A stretch of DNA of 64,000 nt, from contig CAYHFW010000004.1 in assembly GCA_964355975.1 (NCBI GenBank), forward strand, positions 1-64,000, written 5' to 3'. A program made the position numbers and the translations under genes. The DNA comes from F1-60-MAGs104 sp964355975. Its GTDB lineage: Bacteria > Planctomycetota > Phycisphaerae > Phycisphaerales > SM1A02. Numbering within the stretch: the stretch's first letter is position 1; each line of letters opens with the position of its first letter. The notes beneath the pieces are model-generated. The model did no database searches. It worked only from the letters and a program-made list of their open reading frames with translations, and had not been told where the DNA came from. Positions 57,001 through 64,000 of the stretch are shown here, in pieces.

Positions 57001-57930
57001 CGTGCGAGTGAGCGGGCGATCGCGCTCTTGCCGGCTGCGAGTGCGCCTCTCGAAGAGCGACTCGACGATGGCACACGCCTCGTCGTTGCCTTGAGGCGCA
57101 GGCTCAACCCGCCACGCCTGACCATTGACTTCACCGAGAGTGCTGCGCAACATCCAGGAAATCTCAACGCGCCGATCGCCGTCACACGAGCTGCAATCAT
57201 GTATTCGATGCGCGTGCTTGTTGGGCTGCGACTTGGAACAGACGGCCCAGCATTTCCGATGAACGAGGGATTGCTCGATCCTGTTGAGATCATCCTCCCC
57301 AACCGCACAATTCTCTCTCCTGAGTTTTCTGGCGCACCCGACGACTGTCCCGCATGTGCGATTGGACAAACCGAAACGAGTCAACGCCTCGTCGACCTTC
57401 TTTGGCGCGCGTTCAATCTTGCTGCGTGCAGCCAAGGCACGATCAACAATTTGCTCTTTGGCAACGCGCACTTTGGGTTCTATGAAACAATCGCTGGTGG
57501 AGCGGGTGGCTCGGTCGAGCGCGCCGGAGAGTGCGGCGTCCACACCCACATCAGCAACACACGAATCACCGACGCTGAGGTTCTTGAACGCCGCTATCCA
57601 GTGCGGCTCGAACAGTTCGCAATACGCCGCGGCTCTGGCGGTGCAGGCGCGATGCGCGGCGGCGACGGACTCGTGCGACGCATTCGCTTTCTCGAACCCG
57701 TCGAACTCTCTTTCTTGTCGCAACATCGCATCGAGTCGCCATACGGACTCGCAGGTGGCGCACCTGGGCAATGTGGCGCGCAGCGCGTTCTACGCGCCGA
57801 TGGCACCTCCGAACAAGTTGCTGGAACGGTTGCCCTCTCTCTGAATGCTGGAGATGCATTCGAAATCGAAACCCCGGGCGGTGGCGGGTATGGACCGCCG
57901 CCGATCAACGCACAAACGGCGAGCGTTTGA
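54100..57930 (+). CDS. 5-oxoprolinase / hydantoinase A-B fusion
   Basis: A 1276-residue single chain combining HyuA-like and HyuB-like halves, the layout of eukaryotic and some bacterial 5-oxoprolinases. N-half: GVDTGGTFTDCIARTSDG (18-35), GTTRGTNALLEGR, LDMGGTSADVARVDG and the SAGASPGPACYGQGG loop bind ATP. C-half (from about 750): YELVAAQLGAIASDMGEQLRRTARSPNIKDRLDFSCGI, NHPRFGGSHLPDITVITPV, the GSMPP loop and a Gly-rich GGAGAMRGGDG to GGGGYG end. It hydrolyses 5-oxoproline or a related cyclic amide with ATP. GTG 54100 is the likely start. The end overlaps the phosphoesterase gene by 26 bases. Confidence 0.93.
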   Translation: MHPSNPHHPQREFNWEIGVDTGGTFTDCIARTSDGRVARAKVLSTSALRATVVTASHDAFVVALSATPSAAKIDAFFKGFAVTFAQSARDAARIGMVASSQLLSDGQVKFTLAQPATVLDFNQLHTGAIVDLTAPFEPPILAARLAIDRPHPIALDDCRISIGTTRGTNALLEGRVSDVTLFVNEGLQDILRIGDQRRSDIFARSPTRAPALERSTCAVNARMNALGVEIEPLNELLLRSHARALVARGARTAAIALLHAGANPAHEQQVEAILREVGFSWISASHRCGSTSRFEPRARAAVVDAALSGPVGEFIAAITRAASGAELLMMTSAGGLVPAASFQPRESLLSGPAGGVAGAAAIARTCGFDSCVTLDMGGTSADVARVDGPPEIRDETTVGTATIASPSIAVESVAAGGGSILWWDGEAMRVGPKSAGASPGPACYGQGGPLTLTDANLLLGRIAADRLPIPIRSNCAQDRADELHTAICAVRGGALTMREMLEAFIALADDAMANAIRAVTIRRGVDPVDHALLCYGGAGGLHACAVAERLAMRTVVFPPDAGLLCAWGISGAPITRTCAAVILRSLDEFAPQFAQHTVTLESEARRVIGALGTDPTHATITRRVVMMRSLGCEESLEVAFEWCDTQRDSHALLRARFVEKHRATYGFEPDANRPIEVERLRLQIEFTRAHAQPQPPSTSAVAQFAPPYAIMRSDSSFYFPIGWVAKTHDSGAVVFTRDASRAERPTVVAPTYELVAAQLGAIASDMGEQLRRTARSPNIKDRLDFSCGILDANGFLVVNAPHIPIHLGALGPCVRAVVSHCTLAPGDVIAVNHPRFGGSHLPDITVITPVHTAEGVLIGFAANRAHHAEIGGMRPGSMPPNATTLAQEGVVIEPLHIVAAGRAQFELIEAQLRGGRWPSRMVGDNLADLRAQVAANALGAERLRALFVQNGAGCMHTSYASLRAMACRASERAIALLPAASAPLEERLDDGTRLVVALRRRLNPPRLTIDFTESAAQHPGNLNAPIAVTRAAIMYSMRVLVGLRLGTDGPAFPMNEGLLDPVEIILPNRTILSPEFSGAPDDCPACAIGQTETSQRLVDLLWRAFNLAACSQGTINNLLFGNAHFGFYETIAGGAGGSVERAGECGVHTHISNTRITDAEVLERRYPVRLEQFAIRRGSGGAGAMRGGDGLVRRIRFLEPVELSFLSQHRIESPYGLAGGAPGQCGAQRVLRADGTSEQVAGTVALSLNAGDAFEIETPGGGGYGPPPINAQTASV

Positions 57931-58735
57931 GATCAGCTTCGATGTCGATGCGCGAGATGGCGCGCGTCCGTCCAGTCGTCGGATCGATCTCGAGCAAACA
58001 CCCGCACGCGCGTTCGCCCCCCTCACCCATTTCAAAGTTTGTGTGCACGCCAGTCGTCATCGCACGCAGCACTCCAACTGGGTCGCGCCCGATCACACTC
58101 GCATAGGGACCGCACATCCCAACGTCTGTTACGAACGCAGTGCCGCCGCGCATGATTCGACCGTCGGCAGTCGGAATGTGCGTGTGCGATCCGATCACCG
58201 CGGCGACTCGACCATCGAGATAGTGCGCAAGTGCAGCCTTCTCAGACGTCGCTTCCATGTGCGCTTCGACGATCACAATCGGCGAAGTTTCAGGGAGTGA
58301 TGCAAGCACCGCATCGACGCAGGCAAAGGGATCGTCGGCGTGCAAGTTCATGAAGACTCGTCCCAACACCGTGACGACAAATATGTCGCGCGGACGAGTT
58401 GCAGATTTCGGAATGCGAATCCACCGTTTTCCAGGCGCTTTCATCGAGAGATTCGCGGGGCGCGAAATGGGTTGTGCGGGGTCTTCGAGCACCGGGGTAA
58501 TCCTCGGATCTCGAAATGCGTGATCTCCAAGCGTCACTGCATCCGCCCCAAGATCGCGCAGCCCGCGGTAGAGGTCGGGAGTAATTCCAGAACCATTGCG
58601 CAGATTCTCGCCGTTGATGATGATCGCGTCAGGATTCGACTCTGCACGCAACTGTGGGATCGCCTGCTGCAGCACACGCCTTCCTGGCTGGCCAACGCAA
58701 TCTCCAAAAAAAGCAATCACGATTCCACGCTGCAT
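57905..58735 (-). CDS. YmdB-family (TIGR00282) metallophosphoesterase
   Basis: A 276-residue calcineurin-like phosphoesterase. Metal and active-site motifs: FFGDCVGQPGRRVL (9-22), INGENLRNGSGIT (Asn-Glu-Asn), TLGDHAFRDPRI, IVEAHMEATSEKAALAHYLDGRVAAVIGSHTHIPTAD, and TDVGMCGPYASVIG. Relatives cleave 2',3'-cyclic nucleotides and influence biofilm or RNA metabolism in Bacillus; the role here is inferred. The family often has TNGNHxxD where this has GDHAFRD. TAGAGT ends six bases before ATG 58735. Confidence 0.9.
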   Translation of the reverse strand: MQRGIVIAFFGDCVGQPGRRVLQQAIPQLRAESNPDAIIINGENLRNGSGITPDLYRGLRDLGADAVTLGDHAFRDPRITPVLEDPAQPISRPANLSMKAPGKRWIRIPKSATRPRDIFVVTVLGRVFMNLHADDPFACVDAVLASLPETSPIVIVEAHMEATSEKAALAHYLDGRVAAVIGSHTHIPTADGRIMRGGTAFVTDVGMCGPYASVIGRDPVGVLRAMTTGVHTNFEMGEGGERACGCLLEIDPTTGRTRAISRIDIEADLKRSPFVR

Positions 58736-58741
58736 CGTTAC

Positions 58742-58747
58742 ACTCTA
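58742..58747 (-). promoter_or_regulatory. -10 box TAGAGT for YmdB-like gene
   Basis: Reverse complement of ACTCTA; six bases separate it from ATG 58735. Confidence 0.5.
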
Positions 58748-58794
58748 CAAGGCGATGCGCGGATGACTGATCCGATGACCGCGATTGCCAGCGC

Positions 58795-59427
58795 ATGATT
58801 GAAGCAACATACAAAAAGGGTGATCGTGTTCGCCATCCCGCCCGTCCCGAGTGGGGCATCGGCGTTGTCAACAAGATCGAAGTCATCACACGCGATGCGT
58901 CGACCGACTTGCGCATCTGGGTTCGTTTTCCATCGGTTGGCGAGAAAACCCTGCTCGCAAGCGTTGCCTCGCTCGAGATCATCGACGAACAGGGATTCGG
59001 CAGCGGCATCCATGCACGACCAACAGTGACTGACCTCGATCTCGCCAAGGGTGGGGGATGGCTCGGCGCGATTTCGAAACAGTCCGCCGACAACATCATG
59101 ACTGCGCTGCCAGGCGAGGCGACTGATCCATTCGCAAGCCTTCGCAAACGACTTGAGTTCTCAACGCAGCTCTACCGATTCGATGGTTCATCGGCACGGC
59201 TCGTCGAGTGGTCTGTCGCACAGAGCGGTCTCGACGATCCGATGTCGCGCTTCAATCGCCAAGAACTCGAACAGCTTTACAAGCGTTTTATTTTCAACCT
59301 CGATGCGCACCTCTTGAAGTTGCTCGGTGAGTTGCGCCGCGAGAAGCCTCTCGTCGACCAGGTGCTCCTGACTGCTCCCCCGCTCGCGGTGAGAACGGTG
59401 CGGCGCCTTCAAGGCATGCTTAAGTAG
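58795..59427 (+). CDS. DUF3553-like protein of unknown function
   Basis: A 210-residue soluble protein. The first 65 residues read KKGDRVRHPARPEWGIGVV...LRIWVRFPSVGEKTLLASVASLEII, an SH3-like barrel with the G.RV.HP..P.WG.G.V pattern of DUF3553. The rest is helical with Arg/Lys-rich segments (RKRLEFSTQLYRFDG, FNRQELEQLYKRFIFNLDAHLLKLLGELRREKPLVDQ) and no known motif. Related barrels occur at the ends of DNA helicases, so nucleic-acid binding is a guess. No close -10 box was found. Confidence 0.65.
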   Translation: MIEATYKKGDRVRHPARPEWGIGVVNKIEVITRDASTDLRIWVRFPSVGEKTLLASVASLEIIDEQGFGSGIHARPTVTDLDLAKGGGWLGAISKQSADNIMTALPGEATDPFASLRKRLEFSTQLYRFDGSSARLVEWSVAQSGLDDPMSRFNRQELEQLYKRFIFNLDAHLLKLLGELRREKPLVDQVLLTAPPLAVRTVRRLQGMLK

Positions 59428-59457
59428 CCCCGCCATACCCCGCCATACCCCACCAAA
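59428..59457. repeat. 10-bp direct repeat upstream of TPR gene
   Basis: CCCCGCCATA occurs twice in a row, with a third imperfect copy CCCCACCAAA, directly before the Shine-Dalgarno AGAGGAG of the next gene. Confidence 0.8.
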
Positions 59458-59468
59458 GAGGAGCGCAG

Positions 59469-61280
59469 ATGGAACTTCAGCCCACCACGCCGACTGACGA
59501 ATCACTCTCAGGCAATCGCGGTCGTTCGAAGGGCCGAATCATCGGGCTGATCGCGCTCTTTGCGTGCGCGTTGTTTGCAATCATCTCACTTGCGGTGAGT
59601 CTCTCCTCAGCACATGAACAAACCACGATCTTGCGGGGCGCGCTCGAGGCTTCAATGCATGCGACGCAAGACGAACACGCTGCACGGGTGATTGCAGACT
59701 CGAAGTTGATTGAGGCGGTGGGTGCGGCCAATACTGCGCGTGCCGCCTTCGAGGACCAACTCGCAGAAGCGAACGCAAAGGTCGCCGCCGCCGTCGCGCG
59801 AACTGCAACGGCTGTTGTTGCACCAATCACGCCGCCGCCATCCACCGAACTCACCGCTGCCGTCCGATCTGTTCAAGAAGCAAAACAGGAACTCGCAGCG
59901 CTGAAGAGTTCTCTCGCGACAGCGGCAGAGATCGCTCGAGCGGGCGACCTTCGTGCGCAGCGCGTCCAATCCTTCATCGAAGGATCCTTTCACTCATTCG
60001 CCCCAGCGGGCGTTGCCCCCACTGACTCCACCGTGGCCGCAGTCATGGTTGCCGCGAGTCGAGAACTCAATGGTGGCGCTCTCGCAGACGATCCTGAAGC
60101 GCAAGCGCAGGCGCAAGAACTTGTGGGAACGATCCTGCTGAACTGCGGGAAGAGCAGTGAAGCAGCCGCGATGCTCGAGCAAGCACTCGCATTCCGCCGC
60201 GCCAGCGCGCCATCCGAACTGAGTGCGGTCGCAGATTCGGTCGGTGATCTCGCGCGCGCGCAACTCGCTCTTGGATCCCTTGCTTCTGCTCAAGCACTCG
60301 CCCAAGAGTCGCTCGAACTTGAGCAACGCGCCGCGACCCAAGAGTCTCTTGCTCGCGCGCATGCACACAGCCTCATGGCGGATGTCCTTTTCGCGCGCTC
60401 CGATCTCAAGCAAGCGACCGAGCAGAGCGAAGCCGCGCTTGCGATCTACCGCACGCTGCTCGTAGGCAACCATGCCACGCTCGCGCATGCCATCAACCAG
60501 CTCGGCGAGATACTGGATGCCCGTGGGCAGTTCGCTGACGCCGAGCGTCTCTACCACGAAGCCGTCACAATGAAGGTCAGCCTGTACGAAGGCGATCATC
60601 CCAACGTGGCGCGCGGGCTCAAGAACCTCGCCGGAATTCGACAACAACTCGGTCGCCCTGCCGAAGCTGAGCCAATCGCCGTGACCGCGCTCGAGATGCA
60701 GCGACGCCTCTACGCAGGTGACACGATCATTCTCGCAGACGGCATCAATACGCTCGCGAGCATTCGTCGCACTCTTGGAAAACATGACGAGGCAGAGATT
60801 CTCTTTCGTCAAGCGCTCGCAATGCGCGAGCGGATCCACCGCGGTGATCATTCGTCGATTGCCAACCTGCTCACGAGTCTCGCATGGGTCGAACAGGCGA
60901 GTGGGCACAGCGACCTTGCAGAGCCGTTGGTTGTGCGCGCACTCGAGATGCGACAACGCCTCCATTCTGGTGACAACGCGAATACTGCGCGCACACTCAA
61001 CACACTTGCTTGGATTCGATTCGATCTCGGCAACACCACTGCCGCCGCCCAGAACGCAGCAGATTCGGTGGCGATGTACGAGCGGCTCTTCCCCGCGGGT
61101 GACCCCAGCCGCGCGGTTGCCCTCGCAACACAGGCGCGAATCCTCACCAAACAAGGCGAAGCAGCACGAGCCGCTGACCTGTTTGTGCAGGCAGAGGCGA
61201 TGGTGCGTGCGACGGAGTCACCTGCCGCGCACAACACGCAGGCGGTGCTCAATCTCAAGAGTGCGATCGTCCCCCAGTAG
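59469..61280 (+). CDS. Membrane-anchored TPR repeat protein
   Basis: A 603-residue protein with a basic N-terminus, one membrane helix (about 24-46), a coiled-coil stalk (about 50-165) broken by a Pro-rich spot, and about eight TPRs of 42 residues (about 200-590). Repeats such as HATLAHAINQLGEILDARGQFADAERLYHEAV and HPNVARGLKNLAGIRQQLGRPAEAEPIAVTALEM are of the kinesin-light-chain type, like the C-terminal half of the kinase at 47911. It has no kinase domain. AGAGGAG lies five bases before ATG 59469. It may sense or scaffold periplasmic proteins. Confidence 0.85.
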   Translation: MELQPTTPTDESLSGNRGRSKGRIIGLIALFACALFAIISLAVSLSSAHEQTTILRGALEASMHATQDEHAARVIADSKLIEAVGAANTARAAFEDQLAEANAKVAAAVARTATAVVAPITPPPSTELTAAVRSVQEAKQELAALKSSLATAAEIARAGDLRAQRVQSFIEGSFHSFAPAGVAPTDSTVAAVMVAASRELNGGALADDPEAQAQAQELVGTILLNCGKSSEAAAMLEQALAFRRASAPSELSAVADSVGDLARAQLALGSLASAQALAQESLELEQRAATQESLARAHAHSLMADVLFARSDLKQATEQSEAALAIYRTLLVGNHATLAHAINQLGEILDARGQFADAERLYHEAVTMKVSLYEGDHPNVARGLKNLAGIRQQLGRPAEAEPIAVTALEMQRRLYAGDTIILADGINTLASIRRTLGKHDEAEILFRQALAMRERIHRGDHSSIANLLTSLAWVEQASGHSDLAEPLVVRALEMRQRLHSGDNANTARTLNTLAWIRFDLGNTTAAAQNAADSVAMYERLFPAGDPSRAVALATQARILTKQGEAARAADLFVQAEAMVRATESPAAHNTQAVLNLKSAIVPQ

Positions 61281-61298
61281 AGAGCGCTGCTGCGCTCG

Positions 61299-62207
61299 TT
61301 ACGGTTCTTCTGCCAAGAGCTTCACGCGCGCCTCTTTCAACTCAGCAAGTCGTCGCTCATCGACCTTCGGATAGCGCAGGTCAAGAGAAGCGAGTGTGTC
61401 AATGATCACAGAGGCGACAGCCAATCGTGTGTACCACTTATTGTCAGCCGGAATCACATGCCACGGAGCAGCACGCGAAGTCGTCTTGCGAATCATTTTC
61501 TCGTAGGCGGTCATGTACTCATCCCAGTGTTCACGCTCGCGCACATCGGCCGATGAGAACTTCCAGTGTTTCTCTGGGTCATCGATGCGTTCTAGAAACC
61601 GCTTTCGCTGCTCTTTCTTTGAGACATGCAGATAGAACTTTCGGATGACGGTTCCATTGCGCGAGAGGTACCGCTCGTTCTCGCAAATGTCCTCGTACCG
61701 CTGGTCGAAAATCTCCTTCGTAACCAACTCTGCTGGCAGTTTCTGATGGGTCAGGAGTTCAGGGTGCACCCGCACGACGAGCACTTCTTCGTAATACGAA
61801 CGATTGAAGATTCCGATCATGCCGCGGGCTGGCAATCGGCGCGCCGAACGCCACATGTAGTCATGGTCAAGTTCTTCATTCGATGGAGCCTTGAATGAGT
61901 GCACCTCACATCCCTGGGGGTTGATTCCCGACATCACATGTTTGATCGCCCCGTCTTTTCCTGCAGCATCCATCGCCTGAAAGATCAACAGGATCGACCA
62001 ATGATCCTGCGCATAGAGCTTCGATTGCAACTCAGACCACATTTCGATGCCTGCGGCGAGCAGTTCCGATGCCCCGCTCTTTGTGATTCCATCGGATTGA
62101 CCGCTCTCGTTGGGATCGCATTGATCGAGTCGAAACTGAGACCCATCCATAACTGCATGTTTCTGAGCCAGAACACGCGCACCACGGAGTATCTCGTCGG
62201 TTCTCAT
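61299..62207 (-). CDS. ppk2: Polyphosphate kinase 2 family protein
   Basis: A 302-residue P-loop kinase of the PPK2 group. The Walker A-like motif is FQAMDAAGKDGAIKHV (76-91), then GINPQGCEVHSFKAPS, the lid NRSYYEEVLVVRVHPELL, and KFYLHVSKKEQRKRFLERIDDPEKHWKFS. Most such enzymes transfer phosphate between polyphosphate and nucleoside mono- or diphosphates; the direction and class cannot be fixed from sequence. TACAAC six bases before ATG 62207 is an imperfect -10. Confidence 0.92.
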   Translation of the reverse strand: MRTDEILRGARVLAQKHAVMDGSQFRLDQCDPNESGQSDGITKSGASELLAAGIEMWSELQSKLYAQDHWSILLIFQAMDAAGKDGAIKHVMSGINPQGCEVHSFKAPSNEELDHDYMWRSARRLPARGMIGIFNRSYYEEVLVVRVHPELLTHQKLPAELVTKEIFDQRYEDICENERYLSRNGTVIRKFYLHVSKKEQRKRFLERIDDPEKHWKFSSADVREREHWDEYMTAYEKMIRKTTSRAAPWHVIPADNKWYTRLAVASVIIDTLASLDLRYPKVDERRLAELKEARVKLLAEEP

Positions 62208-62274
62208 GCAGGAGTTGTATCACCCCGTGAATTCAGCGCATTCTTGCCCCCGCGCGCCGCTCCACGAATCTCAA

Positions 62275-62348
62275 TGAACCGTACTGGGCTCGAACCAGTG
62301 ACCTCCTCCGTGTCATGGAGGCGCGCTAGCCAACTGCGCCAACGGTCC
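62275..62348 (-). tRNA. tRNA-Val (anticodon GAC)
   Basis: On the minus strand the acceptor stem GGACCGT (62348-62342) pairs with ACGGTTC (62282-62276), discriminator A at 62275. The anticodon stem CCTCC/GGAGG holds loop ATGACAC with GAC at 62314-62312. The T arm has CTGG-TTCGAGC-CCAG. CCA is not encoded. Confidence 0.95.
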
Positions 62349-62358
62349 GTGGATCCGC

Positions 62359-62364
62359 ATCCTA
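62359..62364 (-). promoter_or_regulatory. -10 box TAGGAT for tRNA-Val
   Basis: Reverse complement of ATCCTA, ten bases upstream of the mature tRNA 5' end. A 14-bp palindrome TCACGCGCGCGTGA (62366-62379) lies just beyond it. Confidence 0.45.
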
Positions 62365-62403
62365 GTCACGCGCGCGTGAATCGGCAAGAGATGGCCCAGA
62401 CTT

Positions 62404-64000
62404 TCACAGAGTTGTCAGACAGCGATCAATCCGTCGAAGCGTGCTCTGCTTTCCCAAGATTGCGAGGGTGTCGTAGATCGGAGGGCTCACAGTTGCGCCG
62501 CAGACTGCGACGCGGAGAGGTTGCGCGAGTTTTCCGACATTCCCCAGTGTCTCGGCATACGGCTTGAGCGCCACCTCGAGCCCAGCGACCGTCCAGTCAT
62601 CGCACCCCTGCAGAATCTCACGTGCTGCCTTCAAGTGCACCGCACCCGCTGGTTCGCCACCCACGATGCACTTCGCGATCGCTTTCGCATCCCATGCGAG
62701 ATCGTCATCGGCGGTTGTGATGAACAAGTTGGTGCGAAAGAGATCGTCGAGTGTCTTACTGCGCTCTTGGCTCGCATCGCAGAGCGACTGAAACTGCGCA
62801 TCGGTGAGTTTCGCCATGAAATCAGGATGCAGTTCGCGTCCATGCGCCGCCGTTCGGGCGACGAATTCGCAACGAGGCATCGCCTGGATCGCATCGAGGT
62901 TGAAGGCCAACAGTTTGGTGCGGTCGAACTTCGCGGCGGTCTTGACGACACGCGAGAGATCGAACTTCTGCTTCAGAAACTCACGGTCGAATTTCTCAAC
63001 ATCCCCGCCTGGGCTCCAACCGTTGAGCGCAAGAAAGTTGCAGATGACTTCTGGCAAGTATCCCGACTTTCGAAAGTCATCGACGTTGATCTCTGGCAAG
63101 ATTGCGCCAATCGCCTGCGCCAATGTCTGAGCCGACTCGAGATCGAGTTGCGTGTTCTTGTCCTTGAGCCATGCCGAAAACACCGCAGGTTCGATGGTTC
63201 CAGCCGGTGGAGTTGTCATGCCCTTCTCTGAGACGGCCTTTCGGAGCACTTTGTCCTTATCGCGTTTGGACATCTTCGATCCATCGGGATTGAAAATGAG
63301 CGGAAGGTGGCCGTACACGGGACGGCGAAACTTCAGCGCATCTTGCAGAACGATGTGCTTCGCAGAATTATTGAAATGCTCTTGCGCGCGCAAGACGTGC
63401 GTGACTCCCATGAGTTCGTCATCGACGACCACCGCGAAGTGGTAGGTCGGAAAACCGTCGGCCTTTCGAATCACAAAGTCGTCGACTTCGCCGTCGGGCA
63501 GCGTGGCGTCACCGAGAACCTCGTCGTGAATCGTGATCGGCCCAGGCCGAGTGTGAAACCGAATCACCGCGGGCTCTCCTGCGTCAAGCCGTCGCTTCAC
63601 CTCTACGGGTGGAATCGCGCGCGCCTGAACGCCGGTGTAACGAAATGGCTCGTTCCGCGCCTTCGCCTCGGCGCGAAGCGCCGCGAGTTCGTCCGCGCTC
63701 TCGAAGGCGTAGTAGGCATCGCCGCTCGCGAGCAACTGGTCGAAGTATCGCTGGTAGATGTCGAGACGCTGCGCCTGAAAGTACGGGCCGTGTGGGCCGC
63801 CCCCCTGCCCTTCGTATTGCGGCCCCTCATCAAAGTCAATTCCTAGCCAGAGAAGGTCCTTCACAAATCCGATGCTCGCGGCGTCACTCGATCGCTTCTG
63901 GTCAGTGTCTTCGATTCGCAACACGAACTTGCCTCCGCGCCCCTTTGCGAATGCCCAGCAGAAGAGCGCTGTTCGTGCTCCGCCTACGTGCAGATGCCCC
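62404..64000 (-). CDS. gltX: Glutamyl-tRNA synthetase (partial, 5' end outside window)
   Basis: The frame is open to the right edge, so the N-terminus is missing; about 531 residues are present. The signature GHLHVGGARTALFCWAFAKG (HIGH region) is encoded at the very edge (63940-64000). It is followed by FVLRIEDTDQKRSS, VLRAQEHFNNSAKHI and the KMSKS equivalent SKMSKRDKDKV. The anticodon-binding domain occupies the last 170 residues. The enzyme charges tRNA-Glu (and possibly tRNA-Gln for later amidation). tRNA-Val lies 55 bases downstream on the same strand. Confidence 0.95.
   Translation of the reverse strand, partial: GHLHVGGARTALFCWAFAKGRGGKFVLRIEDTDQKRSSDAASIGFVKDLLWLGIDFDEGPQYEGQGGGPHGPYFQAQRLDIYQRYFDQLLASGDAYYAFESADELAALRAEAKARNEPFRYTGVQARAIPPVEVKRRLDAGEPAVIRFHTRPGPITIHDEVLGDATLPDGEVDDFVIRKADGFPTYHFAVVVDDELMGVTHVLRAQEHFNNSAKHIVLQDALKFRRPVYGHLPLIFNPDGSKMSKRDKDKVLRKAVSEKGMTTPPAGTIEPAVFSAWLKDKNTQLDLESAQTLAQAIGAILPEINVDDFRKSGYLPEVICNFLALNGWSPGGDVEKFDREFLKQKFDLSRVVKTAAKFDRTKLLAFNLDAIQAMPRCEFVARTAAHGRELHPDFMAKLTDAQFQSLCDASQERSKTLDDLFRTNLFITTADDDLAWDAKAIAKCIVGGEPAGAVHLKAAREILQGCDDWTVAGLEVALKPYAETLGNVGKLAQPLRVAVCGATVSPPIYDTLAILGKQSTLRRIDRCLTTL

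Noticed and set aside
62366..62379. Palindrome TCACGCGCGCGTGA as gltX terminator
   Set aside because: No T run follows on the minus strand and it sits at the tRNA-Val promoter; left as an unexplained palindrome.
1..64000. Prophage, transposon or integron content
   Set aside because: No integrase, transposase, phage structural gene or attachment repeat was seen; neither tRNA is flanked by an integrase.

Overview
The window is a gene-dense, high-GC bacterial chromosome segment with 54 protein genes, two tRNAs, RNase P RNA and almost no spare DNA. I infer a planctomycete, probably Phycisphaerae-like. The evidence is: secreted proteins with a dockerin-like DLDGNG...D..LFLAHWG tail (5130-6782), a eukaryotic-type kinase fused to TPRs (47911-50532), a DUF1573-ankyrin secreted protein (40844-42676), a very large SecD-SecF fusion (26022-29576), MauE-type membrane thioredoxins (121-2187), and Gram-negative envelope genes (waaA, gmhA, mlaF/mlaD, OmpA lipoprotein). 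No phage, transposon, CRISPR or plasmid gene was seen; this is core chromosome. The phylum assignment is inference.

Layout. 1-120: one copy of a dispersed repeat. 121-2775 (-): gmhA and two membrane thioredoxins, back to back with a TIGR01777 epimerase. 3678-7601: MFS protein, tRNA-Arg(CCG), FG-GAP/dockerin-like protein, MazG-like and HIT genes. 7576-17252 (-): a seven-gene run recG, ABC ATPase, His-rich permease, DUF3299, inactive M14, active M14, BaiN-like flavoprotein. 17270-20919 (+): xseA, xseB, prepilin peptidase, OmpA lipoprotein. 20940-22660 (-): mlaF-mlaD. 22692-31592 (+): NUDIX, rhomboid, tgt-yajC-secDF, LysM protein, isocitrate dehydrogenase. 31573-33453 (-): frameshifted hydrolase and an RluA synthase. 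33476-35795 (+): deacetylase, aminotransferase, L21. 36887-38960: rnpB, an unknown gene, uracil-DNA glycosylase and an unidentified structured RNA. 38958-40648 (-): memo and dtd. 40844-51110 (+): DUF1573-ankyrin, M32 peptidase, typA, lysC-kinase, Fur-like regulator. 51111-51382: repeats. 51383-54006 (-): waaA-thiL-tsaE. 54100-64000: oxoprolinase, YmdB-like phosphoesterase, DUF3553, TPR protein, PPK2, tRNA-Val(GAC), and gltX running off the right edge.

The most striking signal is promoter architecture. At about 19 genes a TANNNT -10 box ends 6-7 or 9-10 bases before the start codon (ATG or GTG), leaving no room for a Shine-Dalgarno site. Divergent genes are packed with 17-22 bases between start codons and overlapping, nearly palindromic -10 boxes (2776-2793, 17253-17269, 33454-33475). 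Both tRNAs have the same box 9-10 bases before the mature 5' end. Only a few genes with long leaders (OmpA, LysM, DUF1573-ankyrin, TPR protein) show clear Shine-Dalgarno sites. This predicts widespread leaderless translation. It also allowed several starts to be corrected (recG, L21, deacetylase, MazG-like). Convergent neighbours overlap at their 3' ends five times, so the genome looks streamlined.

Other points of interest: an M14 carboxypeptidase next to a paralogue that has lost every catalytic residue, both with Ca-binding-like inserts; a His-rich MacB-type permease beside DUF3299, suggesting metal handling; a family 4 uracil-DNA glycosylase missing one Fe-S cysteine; a Fur protein without zinc-site cysteines; and a repeat family shared by the window's left end and the 51.1-51.4 kb gap.
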